Below are positions 42,006-54,158 of a stretch of 64,000 nt of DNA, one piece after another (positions within the stretch are counted from its first letter, which is position 1; each line of letters begins with the position of its first letter). The stretch lies in NCBI RefSeq assembly GCF_020010925.1, contig NZ_JAGJBZ010000002.1, positions 1,426,001 to 1,490,000 on the forward strand, in the 5' to 3' direction. A model generated the notes under the pieces. That model was not told where the DNA came from and searched no databases. It saw only the letters and a program-made list of their open reading frames with translations. A program made the translations under genes and the position numbers. The DNA comes from Streptomyces griseiscabiei (GTDB lineage: Bacteria; Actinomycetota; Actinomycetes; Streptomycetales; Streptomycetaceae).

Positions 42006-42380
42006 ATGACTGTCAGCAGGGCCCCGCGCTGGATGTGTTCCTACAGCCCCGAAGTGCGCACCGTGCCGGCCGGGCGCTGGTGGAACGCCGTACGGGTGCC
42101 GGTCGCCCTCGGCGCCCTCGCTCTGGAGTCCCTCGGGAACGCGACGGGCGCCGTCATCAAGGACGGCTACGGCGGCATCATGTACTGGCTGGTGCTTCCG
42201 GGCGACGCGTCCGAATGGCGGCTGCCCGACGTCCAGGTGCTGGGCCGCGGCAGTCATGTGGCCGTGCCGCCCCTGCGCCGCACGGCGGGCCCCGGCCTCT
42301 ACTGGCGCGTCCCGCTCACCCACGACACCTACTGGACGGACACGGACCGCCTCCGCACAGCCCTCGCGGGCGCCCTGTAA
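42006..42380 (+). CDS. conserved hypothetical protein
   Basis: A 124-residue protein from ATG 42006 (AGGTGAG upstream). It has Trp-rich, evenly mixed composition and segments such as VPAGRWWNAVRVPVALG, GGIMYWLVLPGDASEWRLP and LYWRVPLTHDTYWTD that look like a folded small domain. No family or motif is recognised, and there is no signal or membrane segment. It stands alone between the CYP154-like gene and the DUF6114 gene. Confidence 0.75.
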   Translation: MTVSRAPRWMCSYSPEVRTVPAGRWWNAVRVPVALGALALESLGNATGAVIKDGYGGIMYWLVLPGDASEWRLPDVQVLGRGSHVAVPPLRRTAGPGLYWRVPLTHDTYWTDTDRLRTALAGAL

Positions 42381-42395
42381 CCGCCGAACCCCGCG

Positions 42396-42430
42396 CCCTG
42401 AAGGGACGCGGGGAACTGCGCGAGCAACCA
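42396..42430. repeat. dispersed intergenic repeat copy
   Basis: CCCTGAAGGGACGCGGGGAACTGCGCGAG carries the core of the repeat seen at 21330, shortly after the hypothetical gene. Confidence 0.7.
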
Positions 42431-42461
42431 CGATTCACCCGAGGTCGCCGGACAACCGCGA

Positions 42462-42863
42462 CTACCCGAGTTCCGCGGCGTGCTTCTCGGCCCGTTTCGC
42501 GGAGCGGGAGCGCTTGACCCGGGGTTCCTGGTCCGGCAGCCAGCCGAAGGCCAGCGTGCTGCCGACCGCCCCCATCAGCAGGCCCACGACGAACCCGCCG
42601 ATGTTGGAGGTCAGCCAGGTGCCCAGGGAGAGCATGATCCCGAGAATGGAGTAGAACAGGCGCTGGGTGGGGTTGAAGAGGATCAGCAACCCGCACAGGA
42701 TCATCAGCGAGGGCAGCAGATAGCCCGCCAGCCCCTGCATTCCGATCTTGAGGATGACCGGCAGCGGCGCCTTCATGGTCAGCAGGATCTCCGCGCCGCC
42801 CAGCACCAGCAACAGGCCACCGGCGAACGGCCGGTGCCCCCTCCATTCCCGGAAGTCGCTCAC
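42462..42863 (-). CDS. DUF6114 membrane protein
   Basis: A 133-residue membrane protein with about four hydrophobic segments (GLLLVLGGAEILL; ILKIGMQGLAGYLLPSLMIL; YSILGIMLSLGTWL; GGFVVGLLMGAVGSTLAFG) and a basic C-terminal tail of about 25 residues. Its start codon overlaps the stop of the DUF6230 gene, and the DUF6230-DUF6114 pair is a recurring actinomycete envelope unit of unknown function. Confidence 0.9.
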   Translation of the reverse strand: MSDFREWRGHRPFAGGLLLVLGGAEILLTMKAPLPVILKIGMQGLAGYLLPSLMILCGLLILFNPTQRLFYSILGIMLSLGTWLTSNIGGFVVGLLMGAVGSTLAFGWLPDQEPRVKRSRSAKRAEKHAAELG

Positions 42864-43522
42864 TACTCGCAGCCCTCGCTCTTGAAGCTCATGTGCAGGT
42901 CGGGGAGCTTGAAGACGGCCGCGGTGGCGGCGTAGTTGTGCTGGTACAGATCGGTGATGGTGACCGAGTCGGCCTGCTGGCCGTAGACACCGGGCATGCC
43001 CTTCTGGTCCACCTTGTCGAACGTGCTGGAGTCACGGCCGATCTCGATGTTGTTGAACGAGGCGTCGCCCGAGATGTCGTCGGAGTCGATCGCCAGGTTC
43101 TTCACGCTGACCGGGGTGCCCTTGTTGCCGGCGGTGAGGATCAGCTGGATGCCGCCGAGGTCGACGCTCTGGCAGAGGTTCGTCAGCTTGCCGTTCTTCA
43201 CGACCGAGGTCACGACCAGCACCTGACCGCCGGTGTCACCCTCGTTGGGGCTGTTCTCGATCATGTGGTCCAACGAGCCGTACTGGGCGAAGCCCTCACC
43301 GTCGAGCTTGTCGGCGGTGACCACGAACGGCATGCCGGAGATGGCGAACTGGACACCCAGCGCGCCCTGCGCGGTGAGGATCATCAGGCCGGCGGCGACC
43401 GCGGTGGCCGGGACCGCCATCACCGCGGCGCGCTTGAGGCGGACCCGCCCGCGTCTTCCGGACGCTTCGGGACCCTCGGGTCTTTCGTTGGTGGACGCCG
43501 TGGCGTCCGAGGACGTGGCCAT
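42863..43522 (-). CDS. DUF6230 exported/membrane-anchored protein
   Basis: A 219-residue protein with a basic N-terminus (RRGRVRLKRAAVM), one hydrophobic segment (about residues 32-55) and an extracellular beta-rich domain with segments such as FVVTADKLDGEGFAQYG and NIEIGRDSSTFDKV. Two Cys residues, in LCQSVDLG and in the last residues EGCE, may form a disulfide. The ATG at 43522 has GGGAG eight bases upstream. It is translationally coupled to the DUF6114 gene. The function is unknown; surface location is inferred. Confidence 0.9.
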   Translation of the reverse strand: MATSSDATASTNERPEGPEASGRRGRVRLKRAAVMAVPATAVAAGLMILTAQGALGVQFAISGMPFVVTADKLDGEGFAQYGSLDHMIENSPNEGDTGGQVLVVTSVVKNGKLTNLCQSVDLGGIQLILTAGNKGTPVSVKNLAIDSDDISGDASFNNIEIGRDSSTFDKVDQKGMPGVYGQQADSVTITDLYQHNYAATAAVFKLPDLHMSFKSEGCE

Positions 43523-44922
<1,400 letters not shown>

Positions 44923-44943
44923 TCACGGCACACCCCGGATACG

Positions 44944-44977
44944 GGTCGGTTACCGGTCCGGCGGCCGGTAACCGACC
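44944..44977. terminator. bidirectional terminator
   Basis: A perfect 13-bp stem (44944-44956 with 44965-44977, GGTCGGTTACCGG) with an 8-base loop lies between two convergent genes. Confidence 0.8.
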
Positions 44978-45004
44978 TCTGAGGTGAAGCGACGGCCGAC
45001 GCGG

Positions 45005-45997
45005 TCAGCCGTCGACACGGGAGCGGCGTCCCCGTCCGCGCAGGTACAGGGCGGCGCCCGCGGCGAGCACCAGCGCCGTGGCGCCGCCCGCCACCAGCGG
45101 TACGGAGACGCCGCTCGCGTCCGTGGTGGAGGCGACGGGACTGCCGGGGTCGGCCGCCCGGTCGACGCCACCGGAGCCGTCCGCGCCGGCCGCCGGTGTC
45201 GTCGGGGACTTGGTCGGCGTGGCGACGGCGGGCTCGGACGGCTCCGCGGCCGGCTTCTCCGTCGCGCTCTCCTCGCCCCCGGCGGGTGTCCCGGCCGAAC
45301 TCCCCTCGTCCTTCCCCGAGTCGGCCCGCTTCGCCTTCGGGAACACCACGTCCGAGCACGAGTAGTAGGTGTCGACCGTGCTCGTGTTCTGCCAGATCGT
45401 GTACAGCACATGGTGCCCGGACCGGTCCGCCGGCAGCTTCGCCGAGAACTCGTACGCCCCGTTCCGCAGCGGCGGGTCGGTGATGGAGGCGAACGGCTTC
45501 TCCGGCAGATCGGACCACTTCAACGGCTTCGCCGGGTCGTATCCCGGTTTCGTCAGGAACAGCTTGAAGGTCCCGGTGTGCGGGATCGTCGACCGGTACG
45601 TCAGGTCCAGGGTGCTGCCGGGGGAGAGACGGGTCGAGGGCCAGTCGGCGCGGGCCAGGTCGAGCCCCTTGTAGGGCGCGAGCCCGCCGCTGCACAGCCG
45701 CCCGTCCGGGACGACCTCCCGGTCGCGCCCGTTCACCCCGGCGATCCGCATGTTGTCCCACGCGGTGAAGGGCCCGCCGTTCGCGGCGATCGCCGCCCGG
45801 CACGCCGCCGACCCCTGGCTCCCGCCCTCCGGCGAACACGCCGAGACCCGGCTCACCGGATCCGTCGGCGCGCCGTGCGCCCGGGCCGGGGCGGCGGTCC
45901 CCACGGTGAGCAGCAGGGGGGCCACGACGAGCGCCGCACCGGTCGTGACGGAGGTGCGGCGGGCGGACAAGCGGTACATCCGGTACGTCCGATCCAT
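45005..45997 (-). CDS. AA10 lytic polysaccharide monooxygenase with C-terminal membrane anchor
   Basis: A 330-residue exported copper monooxygenase of family AA10 (chitin/cellulose-active). The signal peptide ends ...TAAPARA, so the mature protein begins at His41 (HGAPTDPVSR), the first ligand of the copper histidine brace; the second is probably the His of HTGTFK or HHVLYTIW. Catalytic-domain segments ACRAAIAANGG and GHHVLYTIWQNTSTVDTYYSC follow. After about residue 235 comes a Ser/Thr/Pro/Glu-rich linker, then a hydrophobic segment (VPLVAGGATALVLAAGAALYL) and a basic tail RGRGRRSR. No carbohydrate-binding module is seen. ATG 45997 lacks a good ribosome site; GTG 46024 is possible. Confidence 0.9.
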   Translation of the reverse strand: MDRTYRMYRLSARRTSVTTGAALVVAPLLLTVGTAAPARAHGAPTDPVSRVSACSPEGGSQGSAACRAAIAANGGPFTAWDNMRIAGVNGRDREVVPDGRLCSGGLAPYKGLDLARADWPSTRLSPGSTLDLTYRSTIPHTGTFKLFLTKPGYDPAKPLKWSDLPEKPFASITDPPLRNGAYEFSAKLPADRSGHHVLYTIWQNTSTVDTYYSCSDVVFPKAKRADSGKDEGSSAGTPAGGEESATEKPAAEPSEPAVATPTKSPTTPAAGADGSGGVDRAADPGSPVASTTDASGVSVPLVAGGATALVLAAGAALYLRGRGRRSRVDG

Positions 45998-46384
45998 GGG
46001 GTCGAGGGTGGCTGACGGGTCCACCGTGTGGTACGTGACCCATGGGCGCGCCGTTCAACGGCGCGGCCTTGTTCGACCGGTCGGATCCGGCCATACGCGG
46101 TGCGCGGGCAATGCCTCGGCAAACCCGGCGAAGCGGCACATCCGGGCCCGACTGCCGGGTGGTGTAGGGGAGTTGTGCAGGGGTCGAGGGTTTTCCCCAT
46201 ATCCCCATGACCTGGGCTTTGCCTAAGGTCATCGCACAGCCGAACCATAGGTAACCCCTGGTGGAACGACTCGCGCTTGGCCGGTCTCTGCGCCAACCCT
46301 TTCTGGACCCCCCGCCGCTTCGATGAAGAAGCGTTTCACTGCCGCTCCTCCCCTGACATGAGCAGGCCACGAAAGGCGAAGCCC
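45998..46384. other. 387-base divergent promoter region
   Basis: This gap between the LPMO and subtilase genes has no gene that I trust. An isolated 12-codon frame (ATG 46323 to TGA 46361, MKKRFTAAPPLT) precedes the subtilase start in another frame and could be a leader, but it may be chance. Confidence 0.35.
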
Positions 46385-48196
46385 TTGCGTACTTCCCCCT
46401 CTCGTACCGCCGGACGGAAGCTCATATCCGTCGCCGCGGTCTCCGTCGCCCTGGTGGCCGGCATGACCACATCGGTCGCCGTGGCCCAGACCCCGACCGC
46501 GAAGGCCGACGCCTCGCCCGCCGTCGCCGGCGCCACCGAGGCCGCGCCCGGCACCGTCGCCGAGCGCCTGATCGTCGGCTACAAGTCCGGTGCCGCCGAG
46601 GCCACCTCGAACAAGGCCGCCGACGCCGACGCCGCCGCCAAGGGCAAGGAGGCCGGCGAGAGCCTCGACTTCCAGCGCCGCCTCGGCAGCGGCGCCGCCC
46701 TCGTCGACCTGGGCGAGGACCTCACCAAGACGGACGTCGCCGACGTCATCTCCGAGTACCAGGCCGACCCGCAGGTCGCCTATGTCGTCCCGGACCGCCT
46801 GAACACGGCGCAGGCCACCCCCAACGACACCGAGTACAGCAAGCAGTGGGACCTCTCCGAGGCCACCGCGGGCATGAACGTACCGGGCGCCTGGGACAAG
46901 GTCACCGGCACCGGCGTGACGGTCGCCGTCATCGACACCGGTTACGTCGCCCACTCGGACCTCGCCGCGAACATCGTCGGCGGCTACGACTTCATCGCCG
47001 ACACCGCGGTCTCCGTCGACGGCAACGGCCGCGACAACAACCCGGCCGACCCCGGCGACTGGAACAACGCCACCGAGTGCGGCGCCGGCGTCCCTGCCAG
47101 CGACTCCTCCTGGCACGGCACGCACGTCGCGGGCACCATCGCCGCGGCCACCAACAACAGCAAGGGCATCGCGGGCATCGCGTACGACGCGAAGATCTCC
47201 CCGGTGCGCGTGCTCGGCAAGTGCGGCGGCTACGACTCCGACATCATCGACGCCATCACCTGGGCGTCCGGCGGCACCGTCTCCGGCGTCCCCGCCAACA
47301 CCAACGTCGCCAAGGTCATCAACATGAGCCTCGGCGGTGGCGGCGCCTGCACCTCCGCGACCCAGACCGCGATCAACGCCGCCGTGAACCGCGGCACCAC
47401 GGTCGTCGTCGCGGCGGGCAACAGCAACGCCAACGCGGCCAACTACTCGCCCGCCAGCTGCTCCAACGTGATCTCGGTGGCGGCCACCAACCGCGCCGGC
47501 GCCCGCTCGTACTACTCGAACTTCGGCTCGGTCGTCGACATCGCGGCCCCCGGCGGCGAGACCCGCACCGTCGAGTCCGGCGGCATCCTGTCCACGCTGA
47601 ACGCCGGCACCAAGGGCCCGGGCGCGGAGTCGTACGCCTACTACCAGGGCACCAGCATGGCCGCCCCGCACATCGCGGGCCTCGCCGCGCTGCTGAAGTC
47701 GGCCAGCTCCTCGCTGACCCCGGCCCAGATCGAGTCCGCGATCAAGACCAACTCGCGTGCTCTGCCGGGCGCCTGCTCGGGCGGCTGCGGCGCCGGCCTC
47801 GCCGACGCGGCCAAGACGGTGCAGGCGGTGACCGGTGGAGGTTCCACGGGGGGCACCACCTTCACCAACACCACGGCCGTCTCCATCCCGGACAACGGCG
47901 CGGCGATCGAGTCCTCGATCTCCGTCACCGGCCGCACCGGCAACGCCCCCTCGGCCCTCCAGGTCGGCGTGGACATCACCCACACCTACCGCGGTGACCT
48001 GGTCCTGACCCTGGTCGCCCCGGACGGCTCGACCTACCCGCTCAAGGCCTCCAGCTCGGACTCCGCGGACAACCTGGTCACCACCTACTCGGTGAACGCC
48101 TCCAGCGAGGTCGCCAACGGCACCTGGAAGCTGCGGGTCCAGGACGTCGCGGCCTCGGACACCGGCCGCCTCAACAACTGGAAGCTCACCTTCTGA
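46385..48196 (+). CDS. secreted S8 subtilisin-like protease with P domain
   Basis: A 603-residue extracellular serine protease. The signal peptide (about residues 1-35) is followed by an I9-type inhibitory propeptide (VAERLIVGYKSG to YVVPDRL). The catalytic triad is Asp184 (AVIDTGY), His244 (SWHGTHVAGT) and Ser424 (GTSMAAPH). The C-terminal 115 residues form a proprotein-convertase P domain (VGVDITHTYRGDLVLTLVAP; WKLRVQDVAASDTGRLNNWKLTF). TTG 46385 is chosen because GAAAGG lies eight bases upstream; ATG 46358 is the alternative. A strong double terminator follows. Confidence 0.93.
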   Translation: MRTSPSRTAGRKLISVAAVSVALVAGMTTSVAVAQTPTAKADASPAVAGATEAAPGTVAERLIVGYKSGAAEATSNKAADADAAAKGKEAGESLDFQRRLGSGAALVDLGEDLTKTDVADVISEYQADPQVAYVVPDRLNTAQATPNDTEYSKQWDLSEATAGMNVPGAWDKVTGTGVTVAVIDTGYVAHSDLAANIVGGYDFIADTAVSVDGNGRDNNPADPGDWNNATECGAGVPASDSSWHGTHVAGTIAAATNNSKGIAGIAYDAKISPVRVLGKCGGYDSDIIDAITWASGGTVSGVPANTNVAKVINMSLGGGGACTSATQTAINAAVNRGTTVVVAAGNSNANAANYSPASCSNVISVAATNRAGARSYYSNFGSVVDIAAPGGETRTVESGGILSTLNAGTKGPGAESYAYYQGTSMAAPHIAGLAALLKSASSSLTPAQIESAIKTNSRALPGACSGGCGAGLADAAKTVQAVTGGGSTGGTTFTNTTAVSIPDNGAAIESSISVTGRTGNAPSALQVGVDITHTYRGDLVLTLVAPDGSTYPLKASSSDSADNLVTTYSVNASSEVANGTWKLRVQDVAASDTGRLNNWKLTF

Positions 48197-48228
48197 GGCT
48201 CGGGCCGCGAGGCCTGATCCCGGCCGAC

Positions 48229-48316
48229 CGGTCCGGCTGAACGGCCGGACCGAAGGACCGCCACCCCCCACTGCCGGCGGCCGACCGATGCGAGCGGGCA
48301 TCGGTCGGCCGCCGGC
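48229..48316. terminator. two strong hairpins after the subtilase
   Basis: Hairpin 1 pairs CGGTCCGGC with GCCGGACCG (48229-48252). Hairpin 2 has a perfect 19-bp stem (48273-48291 with 48298-48316) and a 6-base loop. Together they should block read-through into the next gene. Confidence 0.8.
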
Positions 48317-48368
48317 GCATTCATGTTCATGGGCACAGGGGAACGGGCGCACCGGCGGGCGTTAGCGT

Positions 48369-48977
48369 ATGCGCATGGCGACAGAGAACTACGAGGGATT
48401 CGGCCCGGCTCCGGTGACGGTGGTCTGCCCCCGCTGCGGCACCTCCGGCCCGGCGGTGCGTACGGTCCCGGACGCGTGTGCCGCCCCCGACTCCCCGGGG
48501 TCGGGCCTCTCCGACCGGCTGGCGAAGGCACCGGGTACGGAGTCGAGGTTCGACAGCGTCATGCACTTCCTGGAGGGCATGGTCCTGACCGGTGTCTGCG
48601 CGGGCCTCGCCCAGCACGGCGTCCAGGGCGGCAAACCCCTCTTCACGATCGGCGGTTCGGTCCTCGCCGTCCTGCTCTTCTTCGGCACCCTCTGGGTGAT
48701 CCGCGGCGAGGCCCGCGAACGCGCCACCGTCACGGCGGGCAGGCCCCGTGTCGAAGCCCTGTGGAACCCCGCCCACCACTGCGCCTCCTGCGACTCCGTG
48801 TTCTACCCCAGCGGCAGCCCCTGGCCGGGCCCGCTGACGACGGACCAGTTCCGGAAGTTCGTGTGGACGGAGGCCGGCTTCCACAAGCAACTCGACGAGA
48901 AGCTGAAGCAGCTGGAACTCCCACCCCGCGCACCCGGCACACCCAGTGCCCCCGGAGGAGCCCACGGCCATGCCTGA
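48369..48977 (+). CDS. membrane protein with two zinc-ribbon CXXC pairs
   Basis: A 202-residue protein. An N-terminal CPRCGTSG pair and a C-terminal CASCDSVFYPSG pair, each CXXC, could form one zinc ribbon across the membrane-proximal regions. Between them are two hydrophobic segments (LEGMVLTGVCAGLA and IGGSVLAVLLFFGTLWV). The C-terminus has a Lys/Glu-rich helix LDEKLKQLEL. The last eight bases overlap the ARMT1-type gene, hinting at co-expression. No function is known; the start could also be ATG 48375. Confidence 0.82.
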   Translation: MRMATENYEGFGPAPVTVVCPRCGTSGPAVRTVPDACAAPDSPGSGLSDRLAKAPGTESRFDSVMHFLEGMVLTGVCAGLAQHGVQGGKPLFTIGGSVLAVLLFFGTLWVIRGEARERATVTAGRPRVEALWNPAHHCASCDSVFYPSGSPWPGPLTTDQFRKFVWTEAGFHKQLDEKLKQLELPPRAPGTPSAPGGAHGHA

Positions 48978-50121
48978 CGCGTCCGCTCCCGCCGCGGCCC
49001 CGGTCATCCGCAGCGACGACCCGGCCTCCTTCCCGCACAGCGTCCTCGCCGAACGCCACCCCGCCCTCATCCGCAAGGTCCTGGACGCCACCCCCTACGG
49101 CCCCGAACAGCGGCGCGCCCTGGACGAGTTGCTGCGCAACAGCACCGAGGGCGTGCTCGCCCCACCGGCCGACGACGACTGGTGGGACACCTGGAACGTA
49201 CGCCGCTACGCCGGCCGCTCCTGGTTCTCCCTCCCCTTCCTCGCCGCCGAGAGCTGCTTCTACCGCCAACTCCTGCGCGCCGTCGGCTACTTCGGCCCCG
49301 GTCCCTGGCAGGGCGTCGACCCGTTCCGCCCCTTCAAGCTCGCCGAACTGGACACCCCCGAGGCCGCCGCCGAACTCACCGCGCTGGGCCCCCTGTCGGA
49401 ACAGCCCCTCCCGGACCAGCTCACGGCCCTCCTCCACGGCTCCCTCTGGGGCAACCGGGCGGACCTCGGCTTCCGTCTCCAGAGCACCGAGGAGAAGTCG
49501 GTCGACTCCGCGCTGGTCGCGGACGACAGCGACGCGCTGCTCTCCCTGCTGACGGGCAGGACACTCTGCCTGGTCGCCGACAACGCGGGCCGCGAACTGA
49601 TCCCCGACCTTCTCCTCATCGACCACCTCCTCACCCACGGCCACTTCGACCGCGCCGTCCTGCACCTGAAGCCGTACCCGTACTTCGTCTCGGACGCCAC
49701 CACCGCCGACACCCTCGACGCGCTGCGGCACCTGGTGACCGCGAAGACCGACGCCGGCACCCGCCTCCACACCGCGCTCACCGAGGGCCGCCTGGTCCTC
49801 CGCGCCCACCCCTTCTCCTGCGCCCCCCTGCCGTACGCGGACATGCCCGCCGACCTGCGCGCGGACTTCGCCTCGGCCGACCTGACGATCATGAAGGGCG
49901 ACCTCAACTACCGCCGCCTGGTGGGCGACCGCCTCTGGCCTCCCACCACCCCCTTCACCGAGGTCACCGCCTACTTCCCCGGCCCGGTGGCCGCCCTCCG
50001 CACCCTCAAGTCCGACGTCGTCACGGGCCTGACTCCCCGAACGGAAACCACCCTCACCGAGGCCGAGGGCCACCACTGGCGCACGAGCGGCACAAGGGCT
50101 CTGATCCAACTGCGAACCTGA
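48970..50121 (+). CDS. DUF89/ARMT1-type damage-control phosphatase
   Basis: A 383-residue protein of the DUF89/ARMT1 family, whose members hydrolyse damaged or toxic phospho-metabolites in the cytoplasm. The conserved segments are LVADNAGRELIPDLLLIDHL (metal-binding Asp and Asn) and IMKGDLNYRRLVGD. ATG 48970 has GGAGGAG nine bases upstream. It overlaps the upstream membrane-protein gene by eight bases. The substrate cannot be inferred beyond the family. Confidence 0.9.
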   Translation: MPDASAPAAAPVIRSDDPASFPHSVLAERHPALIRKVLDATPYGPEQRRALDELLRNSTEGVLAPPADDDWWDTWNVRRYAGRSWFSLPFLAAESCFYRQLLRAVGYFGPGPWQGVDPFRPFKLAELDTPEAAAELTALGPLSEQPLPDQLTALLHGSLWGNRADLGFRLQSTEEKSVDSALVADDSDALLSLLTGRTLCLVADNAGRELIPDLLLIDHLLTHGHFDRAVLHLKPYPYFVSDATTADTLDALRHLVTAKTDAGTRLHTALTEGRLVLRAHPFSCAPLPYADMPADLRADFASADLTIMKGDLNYRRLVGDRLWPPTTPFTEVTAYFPGPVAALRTLKSDVVTGLTPRTETTLTEAEGHHWRTSGTRALIQLRT

Positions 50122-50148
50122 CCCCGGGGGAGCGGGGCGCAGCACTCC

Positions 50149-50335
50149 CGCGCCCCGAAAGGGGCGCGGGGAACTGCGCGAGAAGCCCCACCGAACCGTC
50201 GCGTACCCACTCACCCCCGCGCGGAGCGCGAAAGCGGGGGTCGAAGGGGCGCAGCCCCTGGATGGGGGCACCTCCCGCTCGAGCGCAGCCGAGAGTGGGG
50301 GAGGGACGGGTAGGGGCGGCGGGGGCGAAAACCCA
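50149..50335. repeat. intergenic repeat block with hairpin terminator
   Basis: CGCGCCCC-GAAA-GGGGCGCG (50149-50168) is a tetraloop hairpin after the ARMT1-type gene; it is followed by the repeat core GGGGAACTGCGCG. Further on (50243-50335) comes AAGGGGCGCAGCCCCTGGATG and then GGGACGGGTAGGGGCGGCG, the outer end of the inverted-repeat arm at 21435-21481 interrupted by about 40 extra bases. The whole 288-base gap before geoA is made of this block. Confidence 0.8.
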
Positions 50336-50400
50336 CCCACGTTCACGCGATGGTGTGATCATGTGCCCCCATCCGGATGCCCGCCGAGGACCACGGGTAG

Positions 50401-52617
<2,217 letters not shown>

Positions 52618-52619
52618 GT

Positions 52620-52662
52620 CCCGGGCGGCCGGTTCACACCGGCCGGGGTGCCGCCGCCCGGG
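52620..52662. terminator. geoA terminator hairpin
   Basis: CCCGGGCGGC (52620-52629) pairs with GCCGCCCGGG (52653-52662), with an inner CCGGTTCACACCGG hairpin. It overlaps the 3' end of the adjacent pseudogene. Confidence 0.55.
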
Positions 52663-53330
52663 TCGCGTGCTCGACCGCGGCGCGGGCGAAGGCCCGTACG
52701 ACCGGATGCGGACGGCTGCCGTCGCCGGCCAGTTCCGGCTGGAAGAGCGTCGTCAGGAAGAAGGGGTGACCGGGCAGTTCGGCGATCCGCACCTGCCCGG
52801 CCTCGTCGTGCCCGGAGAACCGCAGTCCGTGCGCGCGCAGGGTGCCGGGTCGGGCCGTACGCGCAGAAGTACCGCTCGACCGACCGCTCGGCGTTCATCA
52901 CGGACTGGGCGAGCGACCCGGGCTCGACGACGACCGTCGCCTCGTGCCCGACCAGGGAACAGGCGAGCGGTTCGACGAGGAAGTCCTCGGCGTCGGGCTC
53001 GGTCTCGGCGTGCGCGACCCGGGTGAGCCCGCACACGCTCCGGGCGTACTCCAGCAGCGCGTGCTGGAAGCCGCCGCAGGTGCCCAGGAACGGGATGCCC
53101 TCCTCCCGCGCGGTCCGGATCGCGGAGAGCACCCCGGCCTCGCTGCGGTACGGGCTGCCCGGCACCACCCACACCGCGTCGAAGCCCCGTACGGCTCCGG
53201 CGTCGGCGGCGGCGTCCTCGGAGGGGATCCAGTACGCGTCGAGGACGAGCCGGTCCCGTCCGGCGAGGGCGTCGAGGAGCAGCGGGATCCGGCTGTGCGA
53301 GACGACGTCGGGGGAGCGGTCCCTGACGCC
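52634..53330 (-). pseudogene. class I glutamine amidotransferase (CTP-synthase-like), broken
   Basis: The reading starts abruptly near 53330 with VRDRSPDVVSHSRIPLLLDAL, where intact relatives have a start and a VGDRSP-type first strand, so the N-terminus is missing; no in-frame start precedes it. It continues through VVPGSPYRSEAGVLSAIRTA and GIPFLGTCGGFQHALLEYA (nucleophile Cys) to VERYFCAYGP. Near 52850 the frame shifts by one base, and the C-terminal part resumes as LRAHGLRFSGHDEAGQ to PGHPFFLTTLFQPEL (catalytic His in PGHP) and a TGA at 52634. The lesion may be real decay or, for the indel alone, a sequencing error. It converges on geoA. Confidence 0.8.
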
Positions 53331-53513
53331 TGGTGCACCGTACGGAGCTGGTGCACGGCCGGACGCCCGGGGGAGCGGCGGCGGCCCTCGTGCGGGAGCT
53401 GACCGGGCCCCGGCCGGCCCCCGACCCGATGTGACGGGGTGTCAGTCTCACTCTTTCGTGGCTCGTCGTGCCGTGCTGCCCCGGGTAGGTCCCCGGCCGG
53501 AGGTGGCGAGATC

Positions 53514-54128
53514 ATGGAACAGACCGTGTTGAGGCCCAAGCCCATGCCGGGCCGGGAGTCCGGTGAGGGCCGTCCGTCCGGCACCGCCCGGCGCCCGCAC
53601 GCCGCGCCCCGCCGCGCTCGGCAACGCCTGATCACCCTGCTGTTCGCTCTCTTCGGCTGCGCGGCCCTCGTCCTGTCGGGCGTCGGACTCGGCACGATGG
53701 GCGCCACGGTGATCGGCATGAGCCGGCTCGCCGAGCCGCGGGAGAGCGCGCCGGACGGCGACGGCCGGACCTCGGGTGGCGTTCCCAAGTCGGCCGCAGG
53801 GAGCGGGAGTTCGGTTACCGCGCCCACAGGCGCGCCCATCGGCGCGCCCACCCGCCCCACCCTCGGAGTCGAAGTCGTCGACGCCCCCGGAGGCGCCGCG
53901 GGGAGTGGCGCCCGTGTCGTCGGCGTGCATGTCCCGGGCCCCGGCTACAGCGCGGGCCTCGTCCGCGGTGACACCGTCCTCGCCCTGGGCGGTACCCGGA
54001 CCGGATCGGCGGCCGACCTCGCGCGGGCCGTCACCGCCGCCCGCCCCGGCGTGGCGATGAGACTCCTCGTCCGGCACGCGAACGGCACCCGTCGGCACCT
54101 GGTCGCCGTACCGGGCGTCGTCACCTGA
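53514..54128 (+). CDS. membrane-anchored PDZ-domain protein
   Basis: A 204-residue protein with an Arg/Pro-rich cytoplasmic N-terminus, one membrane segment (about residues 40-68, LITLLFALFGCAALVLSGVG), a Gly/Ser/Thr-rich linker, and an extracellular C-terminal PDZ domain (LGVEVVDAP, then VVGVHVPGPGYSAGLVRGDTVLALGG). GGAGG precedes the ATG at 53514. There is no protease domain, so it may serve as a stand-alone binding module. Both flanking genes are frameshifted while this one is intact. Confidence 0.87.
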   Translation: MEQTVLRPKPMPGRESGEGRPSGTARRPHAAPRRARQRLITLLFALFGCAALVLSGVGLGTMGATVIGMSRLAEPRESAPDGDGRTSGGVPKSAAGSGSSVTAPTGAPIGAPTRPTLGVEVVDAPGGAAGSGARVVGVHVPGPGYSAGLVRGDTVLALGGTRTGSAADLARAVTAARPGVAMRLLVRHANGTRRHLVAVPGVVT

Positions 54129-54158
54129 GCCCCCGGGACCGCCCCCGGTCCGAACCCC

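Noticed and set aside
46323..46361. 12-codon leader frame MKKRFTAAPPLT
   Set aside because: It lies just before the subtilase start, but there is no attenuator structure or clear ribosome site to support it; kept only as a note in the gap entry.
46229..48352. 707-residue minus-strand frame across the subtilase gene
   Set aside because: Antisense of a gene with a clear catalytic triad; low-complexity Gly/Val/Arg/Asp sequence typical of shadow frames in GC-rich DNA.
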